A DNA stretch of 29,333 nt, from contig JAFXPV010000021.1 of the NCBI GenBank assembly GCA_017527625.1, positions 1 through 29,333 on the forward strand, written 5' to 3'. This DNA comes from Bacteroidales bacterium (GTDB lineage: Bacteria > Bacteroidota > Bacteroidia > Bacteroidales > UBA932). Within the stretch, counting starts at the first letter, position 1; every line of letters begins with the position of its first letter. The notes under the pieces were generated by a model. It ran no database searches. It was not told the DNA's origin and was given only the letters and a program-made list of their open reading frames with translations. Position numbers and translations under genes: made by a program. Below are positions 1 to 7,496 of this stretch, in pieces.

Positions 1-305
1 AGGCAGAGGGTTATCCTTTCTGTCACACGATGATTTATGGCAGAGAGTAATGCCCGCCAATCTTTATACACTGCATCATCAAACCCTGGAATAACATGAG
101 CTACCATACGGGACAGTTCCGCCATCTGGTTTACCGGGTCCATCCTGTCTGCCTCATAATAGATATCTTTCTCGCATAGCACTTTCCCGATCAGAGTCGA
201 TTTGCCGATTCTGCGTCGTCCCCGAATGATAACGAAATACGGAGAATCGCCTTTCAGCAGCTGCTGAAGACGCGCGATTTCTTTCTCTCTGTCAACGAAT
301 CTCAT
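1..305 (-). CDS. P-loop ATPase of the archaeal-ATPase/DUF234-like family, N-terminal part only
   Basis: The reading frame opens at the ATG on the minus strand at 305 and runs off the left window edge, so about 101 N-terminal residues are visible. It begins MRFVDREKEI and carries a Walker A motif, GRRRIGKST, at about residues 29-37. This start, FVDREKE followed by a short spacer and RGRRR(I/V)GK(S/T), is characteristic of the ATPase_2 (PF01637) family that is abundant and multicopy in Bacteroidales. These are STAND-like ATPases of unknown cellular role, often with a C-terminal DUF234 or nuclease-like part that would lie outside the window. A good promoter lies just upstream at 328-359. The downstream domain, and whether the gene is intact, cannot be seen. 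Confidence 0.85.
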   Translation of the reverse strand, partial: MRFVDREKEIARLQQLLKGDSPYFVIIRGRRRIGKSTLIGKVLCEKDIYYEADRMDPVNQMAELSRMVAHVIPGFDDAVYKDWRALLSAINHRVTERITLC

Positions 306-327
306 TTCTGTCAATTATTATGCTCCG

Positions 328-359
328 CAAACATAATGTTTATAAAGCATAATTCCAAA
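328..359 (-). promoter_or_regulatory. Bacteroidota-type promoter of the ATPase gene, with flanking inverted repeat
   Basis: On the minus strand a perfect -7 element TATGTTTG (328-335, consensus TAnnTTTG) lies 20 bases from a -33 TTTG box (356-359). The start codon at 305 is about 23 bases beyond the -7 element. The inverted repeat ATTATGCT (317-324) / AGCATAAT (346-353) brackets the -7 element, so it could be an operator. The promoter match is seen directly; operator function is inferred. Confidence 0.6.
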
Positions 360-439
360 AAATCAGACAAAATATATTAAATCAGCCGAGACTTATGGCG
401 CAGGGCTTAATACATCGGAATCATTAAGTTATCTGCAAC

Positions 440-472
440 CAATTGGCAATATTTTGAAAATATTGCCAATTG
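440..472. promoter_or_regulatory. Perfect 33-bp palindrome, probable operator
   Basis: Two 16-base arms, CAATTGGCAATATTTT (440-455) and its exact reverse complement (457-472), flank a single central G at 456. The arms have no mismatch. The central TTTG (453-456) is also the -33 box of the promoter that follows, so a protein bound here would block RNA polymerase. The symmetry suggests a dimeric repressor, most simply autoregulation of the downstream antitoxin-like gene. The binding protein is unknown. Confidence 0.75.
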
Positions 473-483
473 ATGTATATTTG
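453..483 (+). promoter_or_regulatory. Promoter of the DUF6577-like/nucleotidyltransferase gene
   Basis: A -33 TTTG (453-456) and a perfect -7 TATATTTG (476-483) are separated by 19 bases, the classical Bacteroidota spacing. Transcription would start roughly at 489-491, giving a 5' leader of under 10 bases before the ATG at 498. The -33 box is the centre of the 33-bp palindrome. Confidence 0.7.
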
Positions 484-497
484 CAAAAAGCAGGTTG

Positions 498-1268
498 ATG
501 GAATATCGTTGTGCTATAACTGAGAAGATGAAGGCCGTGTCTGAGGTGCTTTTCGATGACTTTGTGGGGATGGACAATTGCATTACAGACACGGGCAGGA
601 ACCTTATTGTCGAGGTTCCCAAGAACAAGTGTGAAGAAGTGCGTTCGTCTCTTAAACAAAAGTTCCAGGATGTAGCGCTGATCAAGAACGCATATCTGAT
701 GATAGATGACCTCCACGACTTTATCCTGGTCAAGCCGATGATTACGGAATCACCCGTCATTTTTACCGAAGGCGTTTCCGTTCCGAAATTGGAGAAGTTG
801 CTCGTAGACCAGGATTCTGACAAAGAATATGCATCTCTTGGCGACGTTTCCATCCAAAAAGAATTTCAACGCGCCTTTGAACTGTATCCGGTCAATACCT
901 CCCGCTTGCTCAGATACGCTGGGCGAAAAGGGAAAAAAGAAGAAATTCTGAACCGTGTCAGCAGGATTGACAAAGAACGAGTAGATATTGTTCGAAACAT
1001 TCAGAGTTTTTTCACTGAAGCGCCAGTAGAAAAAGCCTGGTTGTTCGGCTCCTTCTCGCGTATGGAAGAAAAGGCCGACAGCGACATCGACATTTTGATA
1101 AACCTCGACCGCAATGTATCATTAGGGTTACTTGATTATGCCAGAATGGTAGATTCTCTCGAAAACCGCCTGAAGAGAAAAGTGGATCTTGTAGAAGACA
1201 GATCCGTAAAGCCATATGCATCAGAAAACATCAACAAAGAAAAAGTGCTGATATATGAGAGAGAGTGA
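498..1268 (+). CDS. DUF6577-like region fused to an MNT-type nucleotidyltransferase domain
   Basis: A 256-aa protein if it starts at the ATG at 498 (an in-frame TTG lies just before). Residues about 65-155 match my recollection of the C-terminal half of Bacteroides DUF6577 antitoxin-like proteins, with the blocks VPKLEKLLVDQDSDKEY and SRLLRYAGRKGKKEE. The N-terminal winged helix usual in that family is missing. The C-terminal part is a minimal nucleotidyltransferase: G184-S185 of LFGSFSR, D196 and D198 of SDIDI, and D230 of KVDL, so the metal-binding triad looks complete. MNT proteins typically AMPylate a HEPN toxin or act as a toxin. The next gene overlaps by 14 bases and is the likely partner. 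A toxin-antitoxin or abortive-infection role is inferred; the nucleotidyltransferase fold is well supported. Confidence 0.75.
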   Translation: MEYRCAITEKMKAVSEVLFDDFVGMDNCITDTGRNLIVEVPKNKCEEVRSSLKQKFQDVALIKNAYLMIDDLHDFILVKPMITESPVIFTEGVSVPKLEKLLVDQDSDKEYASLGDVSIQKEFQRAFELYPVNTSRLLRYAGRKGKKEEILNRVSRIDKERVDIVRNIQSFFTEAPVEKAWLFGSFSRMEEKADSDIDILINLDRNVSLGLLDYARMVDSLENRLKRKVDLVEDRSVKPYASENINKEKVLIYERE

Positions 1269-1827
1269 ACTTTGCTCAATGATCGAAGCGTCTGTCAATA
1301 AGATTCTTCAAACCAGATATGGCAGTCAGCTATTGGAGGAGCCGTATTCCCCCAATCCCTATACTATTGTTTTGGACACGCACGCAAGAATTGCTTATGT
1401 GCATCTTGCCAAGATATTTCTATTTGGTAATTCTACAAACGATGCCAATGCCTGGCTTACGCAGGCTTTGAATGGGCATACCATTCCATATATAACTTCG
1501 AAAGTCACAACGGGTGATAAAACAAAGTTGAAAAAGGTTAAAGAAGGATTTATTGTCAACTTCTTTGGAAAAGACTTTGAAGACTATGAATCTCAAATGA
1601 GAAATTTTTGTACAGAAGCCGAAACGGAGGTTCAAGAAGGCTCACAAAAGCAGTTTCATAGAGATGCTCCACCACATAGAGCAGTCGATGAAGCCGTCGC
1701 TATCGGGAAAAATGCAGTAACAGCATTTGCAACAAAGGTCTGCGAATTAGCCAGGAGCACAAATGAAGAAGAAGTAAAATCCATCCTTATTCCCTATATG
1801 CAGAAACTTATCGCGCCATTTATGTAA
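1255..1827 (+). CDS. Unrecognised 190-aa protein coupled to the nucleotidyltransferase gene
   Basis: The ATG at 1255 lies inside the end of the preceding gene (14-base overlap), indicating translational coupling and a shared function. The protein is soluble, with no signal peptide or membrane segment. An N-terminal helical stretch (about 1-27) is followed by a mixed region with DTHARIAYVHLAK at about 41-53, a charged middle (about 95-140, including KDFEDYESQ) and a helical C-terminus rich in Ala, Val and Glu. I do not recognise a family. Its position suggests it is the partner of the MNT protein, replacing the HEPN or AbiEii partner usually seen. A strong terminator follows directly. Confidence 0.7.
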   Translation: MRESELCSMIEASVNKILQTRYGSQLLEEPYSPNPYTIVLDTHARIAYVHLAKIFLFGNSTNDANAWLTQALNGHTIPYITSKVTTGDKTKLKKVKEGFIVNFFGKDFEDYESQMRNFCTEAETEVQEGSQKQFHRDAPPHRAVDEAVAIGKNAVTAFATKVCELARSTNEEEVKSILIPYMQKLIAPFM

Positions 1828-1829
1828 TA

Positions 1830-1865
1830 AGCCGCAGGATATTTCTCCTACGGCTTTCATTTTTT
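1830..1865 (+). terminator. Rho-independent terminator after the two-gene module
   Basis: A ten-base-pair stem AGCCGCAGGA / TCCTACGGCT with one internal C-A mismatch and the loop TATTTC is followed by TTTCATTTTTT. It begins three bases after the stop codon at 1827. Confidence 0.7.
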
Positions 1866-1873
1866 GGGGATTG

Positions 1874-1927
1874 CCGCAGTATGCCCGCCGCAGTATGCGT
1901 CTAAGCACCGCCACACGCATACTGCGG
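1874..1927. repeat. Tandem plus inverted copies of a CCGCAGTATGC unit
   Basis: The 11-mer CCGCAGTATGC occurs at 1874-1884 and again at 1888-1898. The second copy, extended to CCGCAGTATGCGT (1888-1900), is perfectly inverted at 1915-1927 with a 14-base loop. There is no T-run next to it, so it is a poor intrinsic terminator. It lies in the 150-base gap between the islet and the minus-strand deoxyribosyltransferase gene. It could be a REP-like element or a regulatory hairpin. Confidence 0.6.
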
Positions 1928-1977
1928 AAAGGGCAATACGTTAACAGGAAAGCGAGGAGGCGATGGAGGAATAGATC

Positions 1978-2406
1978 CTACTTGTCGATGGCAGCCAGAA
2001 TACCCTCGATGCTGTCGGTCACTGCATCGAACAACTTGTACATCAACTCCGGCTCCTCCATCTTGGGGATATAGACGATGGTCTTCATCCCGCGACCCTT
2101 GCACCATCCCGCTTCCGTGTGAGCCGAGCGGCCGCAGGGCAGCACCAGAACGCAGGTGTCAGCCCACTCCAGCGCCTCGAGGTCATTGGCGAACTGCTTC
2201 TGCGCGGCAGGGTGAGCAAGACCGTCTGCATATTGCGCGAAAGACCATTCTGCGCAATTCGGGTCGATGTCGGTCCAGTGGAAACCGTGGCCTCCCTGCG
2301 GAGGATTGCGGAAATCATAGACCTCGTGTCCGAACTCCCGCAGCCGCCTGACGACTTCGGGGAAATAGGCGTTGCGCCAACTGGATGCTACATAGATACG
2401 TGCCAT
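1978..2406 (-). CDS. Nucleoside 2-deoxyribosyltransferase-like protein
   Basis: A 142-aa protein from the ATG at 2406. An upstream in-frame start exists, but the -7 element at 2437-2444 places transcription inside that extension. The N-terminus MARIYVASSWRN is the typical first strand of the Nuc_deoxyrib_tr (PF05014) / DUF4406 fold. Next come HEVYDFRNP, HFHWTDID-like GFHWTDIDP, an acidic NDLEALEWADTCVLVLPCGRSAHTE segment, and GWCKGRGMKTIVYIP. The GRSAHTE-GW segment corresponds to the catalytic glutamate and substrate region (SGTAxExG-like) of the family. Such small members may cleave the N-glycosidic bond of deoxynucleosides, or act as phage-style or signalling nucleotide hydrolases. Substrate unknown. 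It follows the DUF4369 gene in the same direction but has its own promoter. Confidence 0.75.
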   Translation of the reverse strand: MARIYVASSWRNAYFPEVVRRLREFGHEVYDFRNPPQGGHGFHWTDIDPNCAEWSFAQYADGLAHPAAQKQFANDLEALEWADTCVLVLPCGRSAHTEAGWCKGRGMKTIVYIPKMEEPELMYKLFDAVTDSIEGILAAIDK

Positions 2407-2436
2407 ATACAATAAAGGGGAAAGAGACACTAAACG

Positions 2437-2471
2437 CAAATATACACTCAATCTGGCAAAGAATAGCCAAA
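2437..2471 (-). promoter_or_regulatory. Promoter of the deoxyribosyltransferase-like gene
   Basis: Minus strand -7 element TATATTTG (2437-2444) is a perfect TAnnTTTG match. A TTTG box (2468-2471) lies 23 bases upstream, slightly longer than the usual 19-21. It supports the ATG at 2406 as the start, with a leader of roughly 25 bases. Confidence 0.5.
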
Positions 2472-2561
2472 TTCGCACAAATGACATCGATCAGAACCAT
2501 CAGCATACTGTCAGACAACCGCTCGGCAGACCCCAGACGCTTCCAATTGCTTGATAATGCA

Positions 2562-3632
2562 TCAACGAAACAATTTGGAAAGGATGGCCTCAAGGTCCGG
2601 CTGGCCTTCGTGTACCAGGATTTCTCCGGTCTCGCAGTCAATCAGAAAGACTCTCGGGATAATCTCAATGCCATAATCCTTATAAACCTTGCCGCTTACC
2701 GGCGCCAAGACGTTGATCCAGGTCATTTCATTCTTCTCCACATATTCTTTCCAATCCTTGGCTTTGGAATCCTGCGAAATACTGTAGATTTCCAGGCCCT
2801 TGTCGTGATACTTAGCATACATCTCCTTCAACGTTGGGATGGATTTCAAGCAAGGCAGGCACCACGTCGCCCAGAAATCCAGGATAACATAGCGGTTTTG
2901 AGGATTGTCAACGACAGCACTCAGACGGACAGGGGTGTCGTCCGTATCCGGATACTCCATATCGACATAATGCTGACCAACGAGACTGATCTCCTCTTCG
3001 ATAGCGGTTTTCTTGCGTTCTGAAGCTTCCGCTCTGCGGACCAGGTTCTTTTTCAAAGTTGGGATATACTTCTTATAGGCATTGGCCAGTTCGGGAGACA
3101 ACCGGTCGATGATTTCATAAGCCCGGGTGAGATCGCTGGGGAAATTGTTAGCATAAGCCAATGCCAGGAGATTCGTTTGTTCATCACTGATCGCCTCTTC
3201 CCAGAGAGCTTGCCTGGCAGCAGGATCTGCAGTCATAATCTTATGGAAAGCATCATTCAGGACCGTTCCTGTCGCACCCGTGGTCATATCATTCTCATCC
3301 TCAGCCCGGACATCGACGAGGATGGTTCCAGGCTCAAGGAAGAAATCTTTCAGCTGACCCCCTTCATAGGGATTGGCATATACATCCTCGGAATTCGTGG
3401 CATATAGGTACACGTGAGTCGGAGCAGAGATGCGGGGATGAAACTCGAAAGTCCCATCCTTGACAGTCGTTTTGGAAACGACCTTCCATTTGTTCCATTC
3501 GTCCTGCAGAACGAGTTCAGCCCCGTCCTTGACACCTTGAATGGTACCCTTGACTGTACAGTATTCCTGTTTGCAACCGCTCAGGCAGATGATAAACAGA
3601 ACGGCATAGAAAAGTATAAATCTTGTCTTCAT
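2562..3632 (-). CDS. DUF4369 / thioredoxin-fold (AhpC-TSA-like) lipoprotein
   Basis: A 356-aa protein from the ATG at 3632; a TTG two codons upstream is less likely. A lipoprotein signal ends with LSGC, lipidated Cys20. Residues about 24-120 form a DUF4369 beta domain with GTIQGVKDGAELVLQD and a G-T-F-EF block. A helical linker follows at about 125-220. The C-terminal domain, from about 235, is a TlpA/ResA-like thioredoxin with the redox motif W-C258-L-P-C261 in DFWATWCLPC, then a cis-Pro segment IEIIPRVFLID. In Bacteroidales such proteins are periplasmic or outer-membrane-anchored thiol-disulfide reductases; the physiological partner is normally unknown. It stands alone, divergent from the polysaccharide locus. 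Confidence 0.9.
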   Translation of the reverse strand: MKTRFILFYAVLFIICLSGCKQEYCTVKGTIQGVKDGAELVLQDEWNKWKVVSKTTVKDGTFEFHPRISAPTHVYLYATNSEDVYANPYEGGQLKDFFLEPGTILVDVRAEDENDMTTGATGTVLNDAFHKIMTADPAARQALWEEAISDEQTNLLALAYANNFPSDLTRAYEIIDRLSPELANAYKKYIPTLKKNLVRRAEASERKKTAIEEEISLVGQHYVDMEYPDTDDTPVRLSAVVDNPQNRYVILDFWATWCLPCLKSIPTLKEMYAKYHDKGLEIYSISQDSKAKDWKEYVEKNEMTWINVLAPVSGKVYKDYGIEIIPRVFLIDCETGEILVHEGQPDLEAILSKLFR

Positions 3633-3679
3633 AGTCAAATAAAAACTATATCAGTGACTCCCCCCACTAATAATTCATA

Positions 3680-3687
3680 CAAATGTA
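3680..3687 (-). promoter_or_regulatory. -7 element of the DUF4369 lipoprotein gene
   Basis: TACATTTG on the minus strand matches TAnnTTTG exactly and lies about 48 bases before the ATG at 3632. No clear -33 TTTG is seen at the usual distance. For the divergent plus-strand polysaccharide locus I see only imperfect candidates: TATCTTTT at 3686-3693 and TAGTTTTTG at 3736-3744. Confidence 0.45.
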
Positions 3688-3800
3688 TCTTTTTCTCCCT
3701 ACTTTTTCCATACCCTGCGCCCTTTTCCGGGTCACTAGTTTTTGCAGAACGATTAAATATGCGTATATTTATTTTTTATGCCATATCCTGCAGAAATTAT

Positions 3801-4943
3801 ATGATTATCATATTGTCATCATTAGTCGCATTGATCTCAGTATCACTGGTTCACTCCAAGATACTTAAAATCGCCAGGGCACGGCATCTGACTGACGAGC
3901 CGGGAGAAAGGAAGCAGCAGCACCACCCGGTTCCTACGCTTGGAGGAATCGCTGTTTTTATGGGAATAATCTGCGGCCTCGGAATAGCCTGTACTATGGC
4001 CGACCTCACCCTTATCTTCCCCGTCGTGACGATGATGGCAACAATGCTGTATATCGGGACCATTGACGACATCGAGGGACTGTCGCCTCTTTACCGCATC
4101 ATTATGGAGATACTTGCCGTTCTTGTGCTTATTTATGGCAGCGGAATGTGCATAGACAACTTCAATGGCCTGTGGGGCATATACCAGATCCCTTGGGCAA
4201 TTGCAGTTCCGCTGACCGTATTTGCAGGAGTCGGCATCATCAATGCTATCAATATGATAGACGGAGTCAACGGCCTGTCCTCAGGAATCTGCATCGCCTG
4301 CAGCCTTTATTTCGGGGCGAACTTTTTTCACCTCGGCGACATACCGAATTCCGTCCTCGCCTTTACGATGGCATTCTCCCTGATGCCGTTCCTCGTGCAC
4401 AACGTGTTCGGCTCAAAATCCAGAATGTTCATCGGCGATGGCGGCACTATGATGATGGGAATCCTTCTGACCTGGTTCGTCATCCGCTATCTTTCATTCT
4501 ATGGGATAGAACGAGGCCTTCCGGGCGGCCTCTCCCCCATTGCCAATGCCCTCAGCATCCTGAGCGTACCGGTGTTCGACACACTCCGTGTTATGGCGAT
4601 GAGAATAGCACAGCGCAGAAGCCCGTTCTCGCCCGACAGGATACATCTTCATCACGCTTTCGTAGACAATGGTTTCAGCCACGCATTTACGACCGTAAGC
4701 GAAATACTCATCGGCCTTGTGGTATTCCTGACGAGCAACATTGCCTATTGGCTCGCGTTCTCAGCCGACATACAGTTGTATGTAGTCATCCTTTCCGGCG
4801 TAGTCTTCGTCTGGGGCACATACTTCCTGCTTGTAGGGCTGAAAAAGAACCGGAAGTTCCAGCTATTCGCCCATAGCACCCACTTCGAGCGCAAGGGCTG
4901 GTGGCTTGCGCTTCAGCATCGGTTGGATGGGAAAAAGAACTAA
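3801..4943 (+). CDS. wecA-like: WecA/MraY-type undecaprenyl-phosphate sugar-1-phosphate transferase
   Basis: A 380-aa integral membrane protein with about ten hydrophobic segments. It transfers a GlcNAc-1-P-type sugar phosphate from a UDP-sugar to undecaprenyl phosphate, the first step of glycan assembly. Family signatures are in order: an RKQQHHPVPTLGG cytoplasmic loop near residue 40, the metal-binding pair D89-D90 in TIDDIEG, D154 in MIDGVNG, D213 in FIGDGG, and the HxHH-type H282/H284/H285 in DRIHLHH typical of WecA rather than MraY. An in-frame ATG at 3759 would add 14 residues; 3801 fits the family start (a short N-terminal membrane helix) better. As the first gene of the locus it is the likely initiating enzyme. 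The exact sugar is not deducible. Confidence 0.9.
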   Translation: MIIILSSLVALISVSLVHSKILKIARARHLTDEPGERKQQHHPVPTLGGIAVFMGIICGLGIACTMADLTLIFPVVTMMATMLYIGTIDDIEGLSPLYRIIMEILAVLVLIYGSGMCIDNFNGLWGIYQIPWAIAVPLTVFAGVGIINAINMIDGVNGLSSGICIACSLYFGANFFHLGDIPNSVLAFTMAFSLMPFLVHNVFGSKSRMFIGDGGTMMMGILLTWFVIRYLSFYGIERGLPGGLSPIANALSILSVPVFDTLRVMAMRIAQRRSPFSPDRIHLHHAFVDNGFSHAFTTVSEILIGLVVFLTSNIAYWLAFSADIQLYVVILSGVVFVWGTYFLLVGLKKNRKFQLFAHSTHFERKGWWLALQHRLDGKKN

Positions 4944-4951
4944 GTCACATT

Positions 4952-6469
4952 ATGTCTGTTGCAAATAGAGTAATAAAAAACACGATTTGGCTGTACATAA
5001 AGGTTGGCGTTCAATTGTTCACGACCTTATGGGCCACTCGTATTATTCTAAATACGCTTGGCGCTTCAGACTTTGGCATCTTCAATATAGCTGGAGGTGC
5101 GATAGCTATGCTGGGATTTCTCAATGCATCGATGGCTGTTGCCACCCAGCGCTTTATGTCCTACTCCGAAGGAGAGGGTGATGCAGAAAAACAGAAAAAG
5201 ATTTTTAATGTCGGCATATTGATGCATCTCGCGATTGCATTGATTATGATCTTGACATTGGTCATCTTGGCATTTGTCTTTTTCAATGGCCTGTTATCCA
5301 TTCCTCCTGGCCGTGAATACGCAGCATTTTGCGTTTATGCTTCCCTTATTGTCAGCACGGTTTTCACCATAATAAGCGTACCCTACGATGCCGTCATCAA
5401 TGCACACGAAAATATGCGGTTCTATGCCATAGTCGGCATCATTCAGGCCGTTTTAAAGTTATTGATCGCATTCGCCTGCGTCTACGTCACTTATGACAAG
5501 CTGATCACATATGGCATTCTGATGGCCTGCATCCCTGCCATAAACCTCGCAATAATCGCATCCTATTGTCATAAAAAATATGATGAGTGCACAATAAATG
5601 TACACAAGTACTATGACAAGGGTGTATCGAAGGAAATGGTCCAATTTGCAGGATGGAATTTCCTCGGGATATCATCAAGTATGGTAGGCAACTACAGCCA
5701 GAATATCATTCTGAATCATTTCTTCGGAGTTTTGGTTAACGCTGCTATGGGTGTTATAAACCAATTGTGCGGACAGCTTATGGTGCTTACCAGAAATATG
5801 ATGATGGCCGTCAACCCTGTCATAACAAAACTGGCAGGCTCCAAAAATGGAAAGGAGATGCTTGACTGGAGTTTCACTTCCTGCCGTTTTTCGTATCTGC
5901 TGTTAGCCTGGATTGCAATACCATTCTGTTTTGAAGCCGATTATCTGCTCGATATCTGGCTTGACAATGTCCCCGAATGGACGGTAATATTTTTTAAACT
6001 TCAATTGATACGAACTCTGTTGGAGCAATTGAGTTTGGGGATGAACACCGCTTTAAATGCTGAAAACAGAATCAAAAAACTAAATATTCAATCAGCATAT
6101 CTGTTTGCCATTGCAATAGTAGCGGTCTGCCTGTTGTTCCATTTTGGCTATCCCCCTTATGTGCTTTTTATCGTGATGATTGCATTGGTAATTGTGCAGA
6201 CGCTCCTGAAGTTGCAGTTATGCCACAAATACATAGGGATGGATTATGCCGCTTATCTTAGAAACGTATTTCTCCCTACTGCACTTCTGACAGTTGCAAT
6301 GCTGATACCCTGCGCCGTTTCAACCCGCCTGATGGAAGAAGGTCTTGTCAGAACCGTTGTCACATTCATATCTACGTGGATTGTAATGTTGCCGGTGTTT
6401 GTATTGTGCTTTTTGAAGAAAGACGAGAAAGAAATGATTTCCCGACTGTTACGAAAAAATAACATATAG
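4952..6469 (+). CDS. wzx: Wzx-type polysaccharide flippase (MOP superfamily)
   Basis: A 505-aa protein from the ATG at 4952, eight bases after the wecA-like stop. About 12-14 hydrophobic segments span the whole length. The N-terminus (NRVIKNTIWLYIKVGVQL, then TRIILNTLGASDFGIFN) is typical of polysaccharide biosynthesis proteins that flip undecaprenyl-PP-linked repeat units across the inner membrane. It is adjacent to the initiating enzyme and upstream of a Wzy-like polymerase, which fits Wzx/Wzy-dependent assembly. The glycan it carries is unknown. Confidence 0.9.
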   Translation: MSVANRVIKNTIWLYIKVGVQLFTTLWATRIILNTLGASDFGIFNIAGGAIAMLGFLNASMAVATQRFMSYSEGEGDAEKQKKIFNVGILMHLAIALIMILTLVILAFVFFNGLLSIPPGREYAAFCVYASLIVSTVFTIISVPYDAVINAHENMRFYAIVGIIQAVLKLLIAFACVYVTYDKLITYGILMACIPAINLAIIASYCHKKYDECTINVHKYYDKGVSKEMVQFAGWNFLGISSSMVGNYSQNIILNHFFGVLVNAAMGVINQLCGQLMVLTRNMMMAVNPVITKLAGSKNGKEMLDWSFTSCRFSYLLLAWIAIPFCFEADYLLDIWLDNVPEWTVIFFKLQLIRTLLEQLSLGMNTALNAENRIKKLNIQSAYLFAIAIVAVCLLFHFGYPPYVLFIVMIALVIVQTLLKLQLCHKYIGMDYAAYLRNVFLPTALLTVAMLIPCAVSTRLMEEGLVRTVVTFISTWIVMLPVFVLCFLKKDEKEMISRLLRKNNI

Positions 6470-6493
6470 TCTCAGCATTGGCAGACATAACCG

Positions 6494-7489
6494 ATGAAGT
6501 TAAAGGATATCATAATAAGAGTAGCACGTAAGGCTTATCGAATTGTCTCACGACGGAAATTTTATGCTCCCGAATGCGATTGCGACAGGCAGTCGTCCAA
6601 CGATAAGATTTATGAATTGCTCGCTTCCGGCAAGCCTTGTATGATAGCACGGTTTGGAACGGTTGAGATCAATTGCGTCACAAATTACCTCTGCGTGCAT
6701 TCAGACAAATCATATTGGGAAAGGATTACAGATTTCATAGCGGACAACACAAGTACACCCTGGTGGTATGACAAGATCTTTTATCATCTCAGGATTAATG
6801 CCGGAGTAATAGATGCAAATCAAGAAATAGCAGAACGGTTTTCTGAGCGATACCTTCAAGATGCGCCAGAAATAGATTTGCTCGCTTGCCATCAATATTA
6901 CGAGAAATTTATGCCTTTGCGCGACGATATACAGAGGGTGCAGTTGGAAATGCTGTATCCCTTCTTTGTCGAAAGGCCTTGGACCCGTGTCCTGCGGGGG
7001 AAGAAGGTTCTCGTGATTCATCCCTTTGTCGATACGATAAAGTCACAATACTCCAGACGTGAACTGCTGTTTTCCAACCCGGATGTTCTTCCGGAATTTG
7101 AACTGAAGACACTGAAGGCCGTCCAAACCATTGCAGGAACCAAGTCGGAGTTCACAAGTTGGTTCGATGCCTTGAAGTATATGGAAAACGAGATTGACAA
7201 GATCGATTTCGACATTGCGATCATTGGATGTGGAGCCTATGGGCTGCCGCTTGCAGCACACGTGAAGAGAATCGGGAAACAAGCGGTCCATATGGGTGGC
7301 GGCATGCAATTGCTGTTCGGAATATTGGGTAAGCGTTGGACCGAACAGTATTCCGGATTCTGGCATTATCGCCCCGGCATTGACATATCCTTGGACTACC
7401 ATCCACTGTTTAATGAATATTGGGTGACTCCGGGACAAAATGAAAAGCCGAAGGGCTCGGACAAAGTGGATAATAGCTGCTACTGGTAA
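6494..7489 (+). CDS. Putative GT-D-fold glycosyltransferase-like protein
   Basis: A 331-aa soluble protein. The N-terminal motif GKPCMIARFGTVEI at about residues 46-59 resembles the (I/A)R(F/I)GxxE signature of GT-D/DUF1792-like domains found in bacterial glycan clusters. Further blocks are GKKVLVIHPFVDTIKSQY near the middle, then FDIAIIGCGAYGLPLAAHVKRIGKQAVHMGGGMQLLFG in the C-terminal half (cited here as successive parts: IIGCGAYGLPLA and AVHMGGG). The second half reads as a nucleotide-binding Rossmann-like fold. There is no signal peptide. The family and glycan-cluster association are recognised from memory; the enzymatic role is inferred from context between the flippase and polymerase genes. 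Confidence 0.6.
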   Translation: MKLKDIIIRVARKAYRIVSRRKFYAPECDCDRQSSNDKIYELLASGKPCMIARFGTVEINCVTNYLCVHSDKSYWERITDFIADNTSTPWWYDKIFYHLRINAGVIDANQEIAERFSERYLQDAPEIDLLACHQYYEKFMPLRDDIQRVQLEMLYPFFVERPWTRVLRGKKVLVIHPFVDTIKSQYSRRELLFSNPDVLPEFELKTLKAVQTIAGTKSEFTSWFDALKYMENEIDKIDFDIAIIGCGAYGLPLAAHVKRIGKQAVHMGGGMQLLFGILGKRWTEQYSGFWHYRPGIDISLDYHPLFNEYWVTPGQNEKPKGSDKVDNSCYW

Positions 7490-7496
7490 TCCATAA

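Noticed and set aside
1375..1410. R-x4-H sequence (R45 to H50) in the 190-aa partner, resembling the HEPN RNase motif
   Set aside because: HEPN motifs lie near the C-terminal end of a helical bundle; here it is near the N-terminus in a strand-like context, so a HEPN call is not supported.
2407..2561. Possible small gene in the 155-base gap between the DUF4369 and deoxyribosyltransferase genes
   Set aside because: Only the promoter at 2437-2471 is recognisable; frames here lack a start with support or any conserved pattern.
3414..3800. N-terminal extension of the wecA-like frame back into the DUF4369 gene region
   Set aside because: It overlaps the convincing minus-strand lipoprotein gene and lacks family similarity; the start at 3801 matches the normal protein length.
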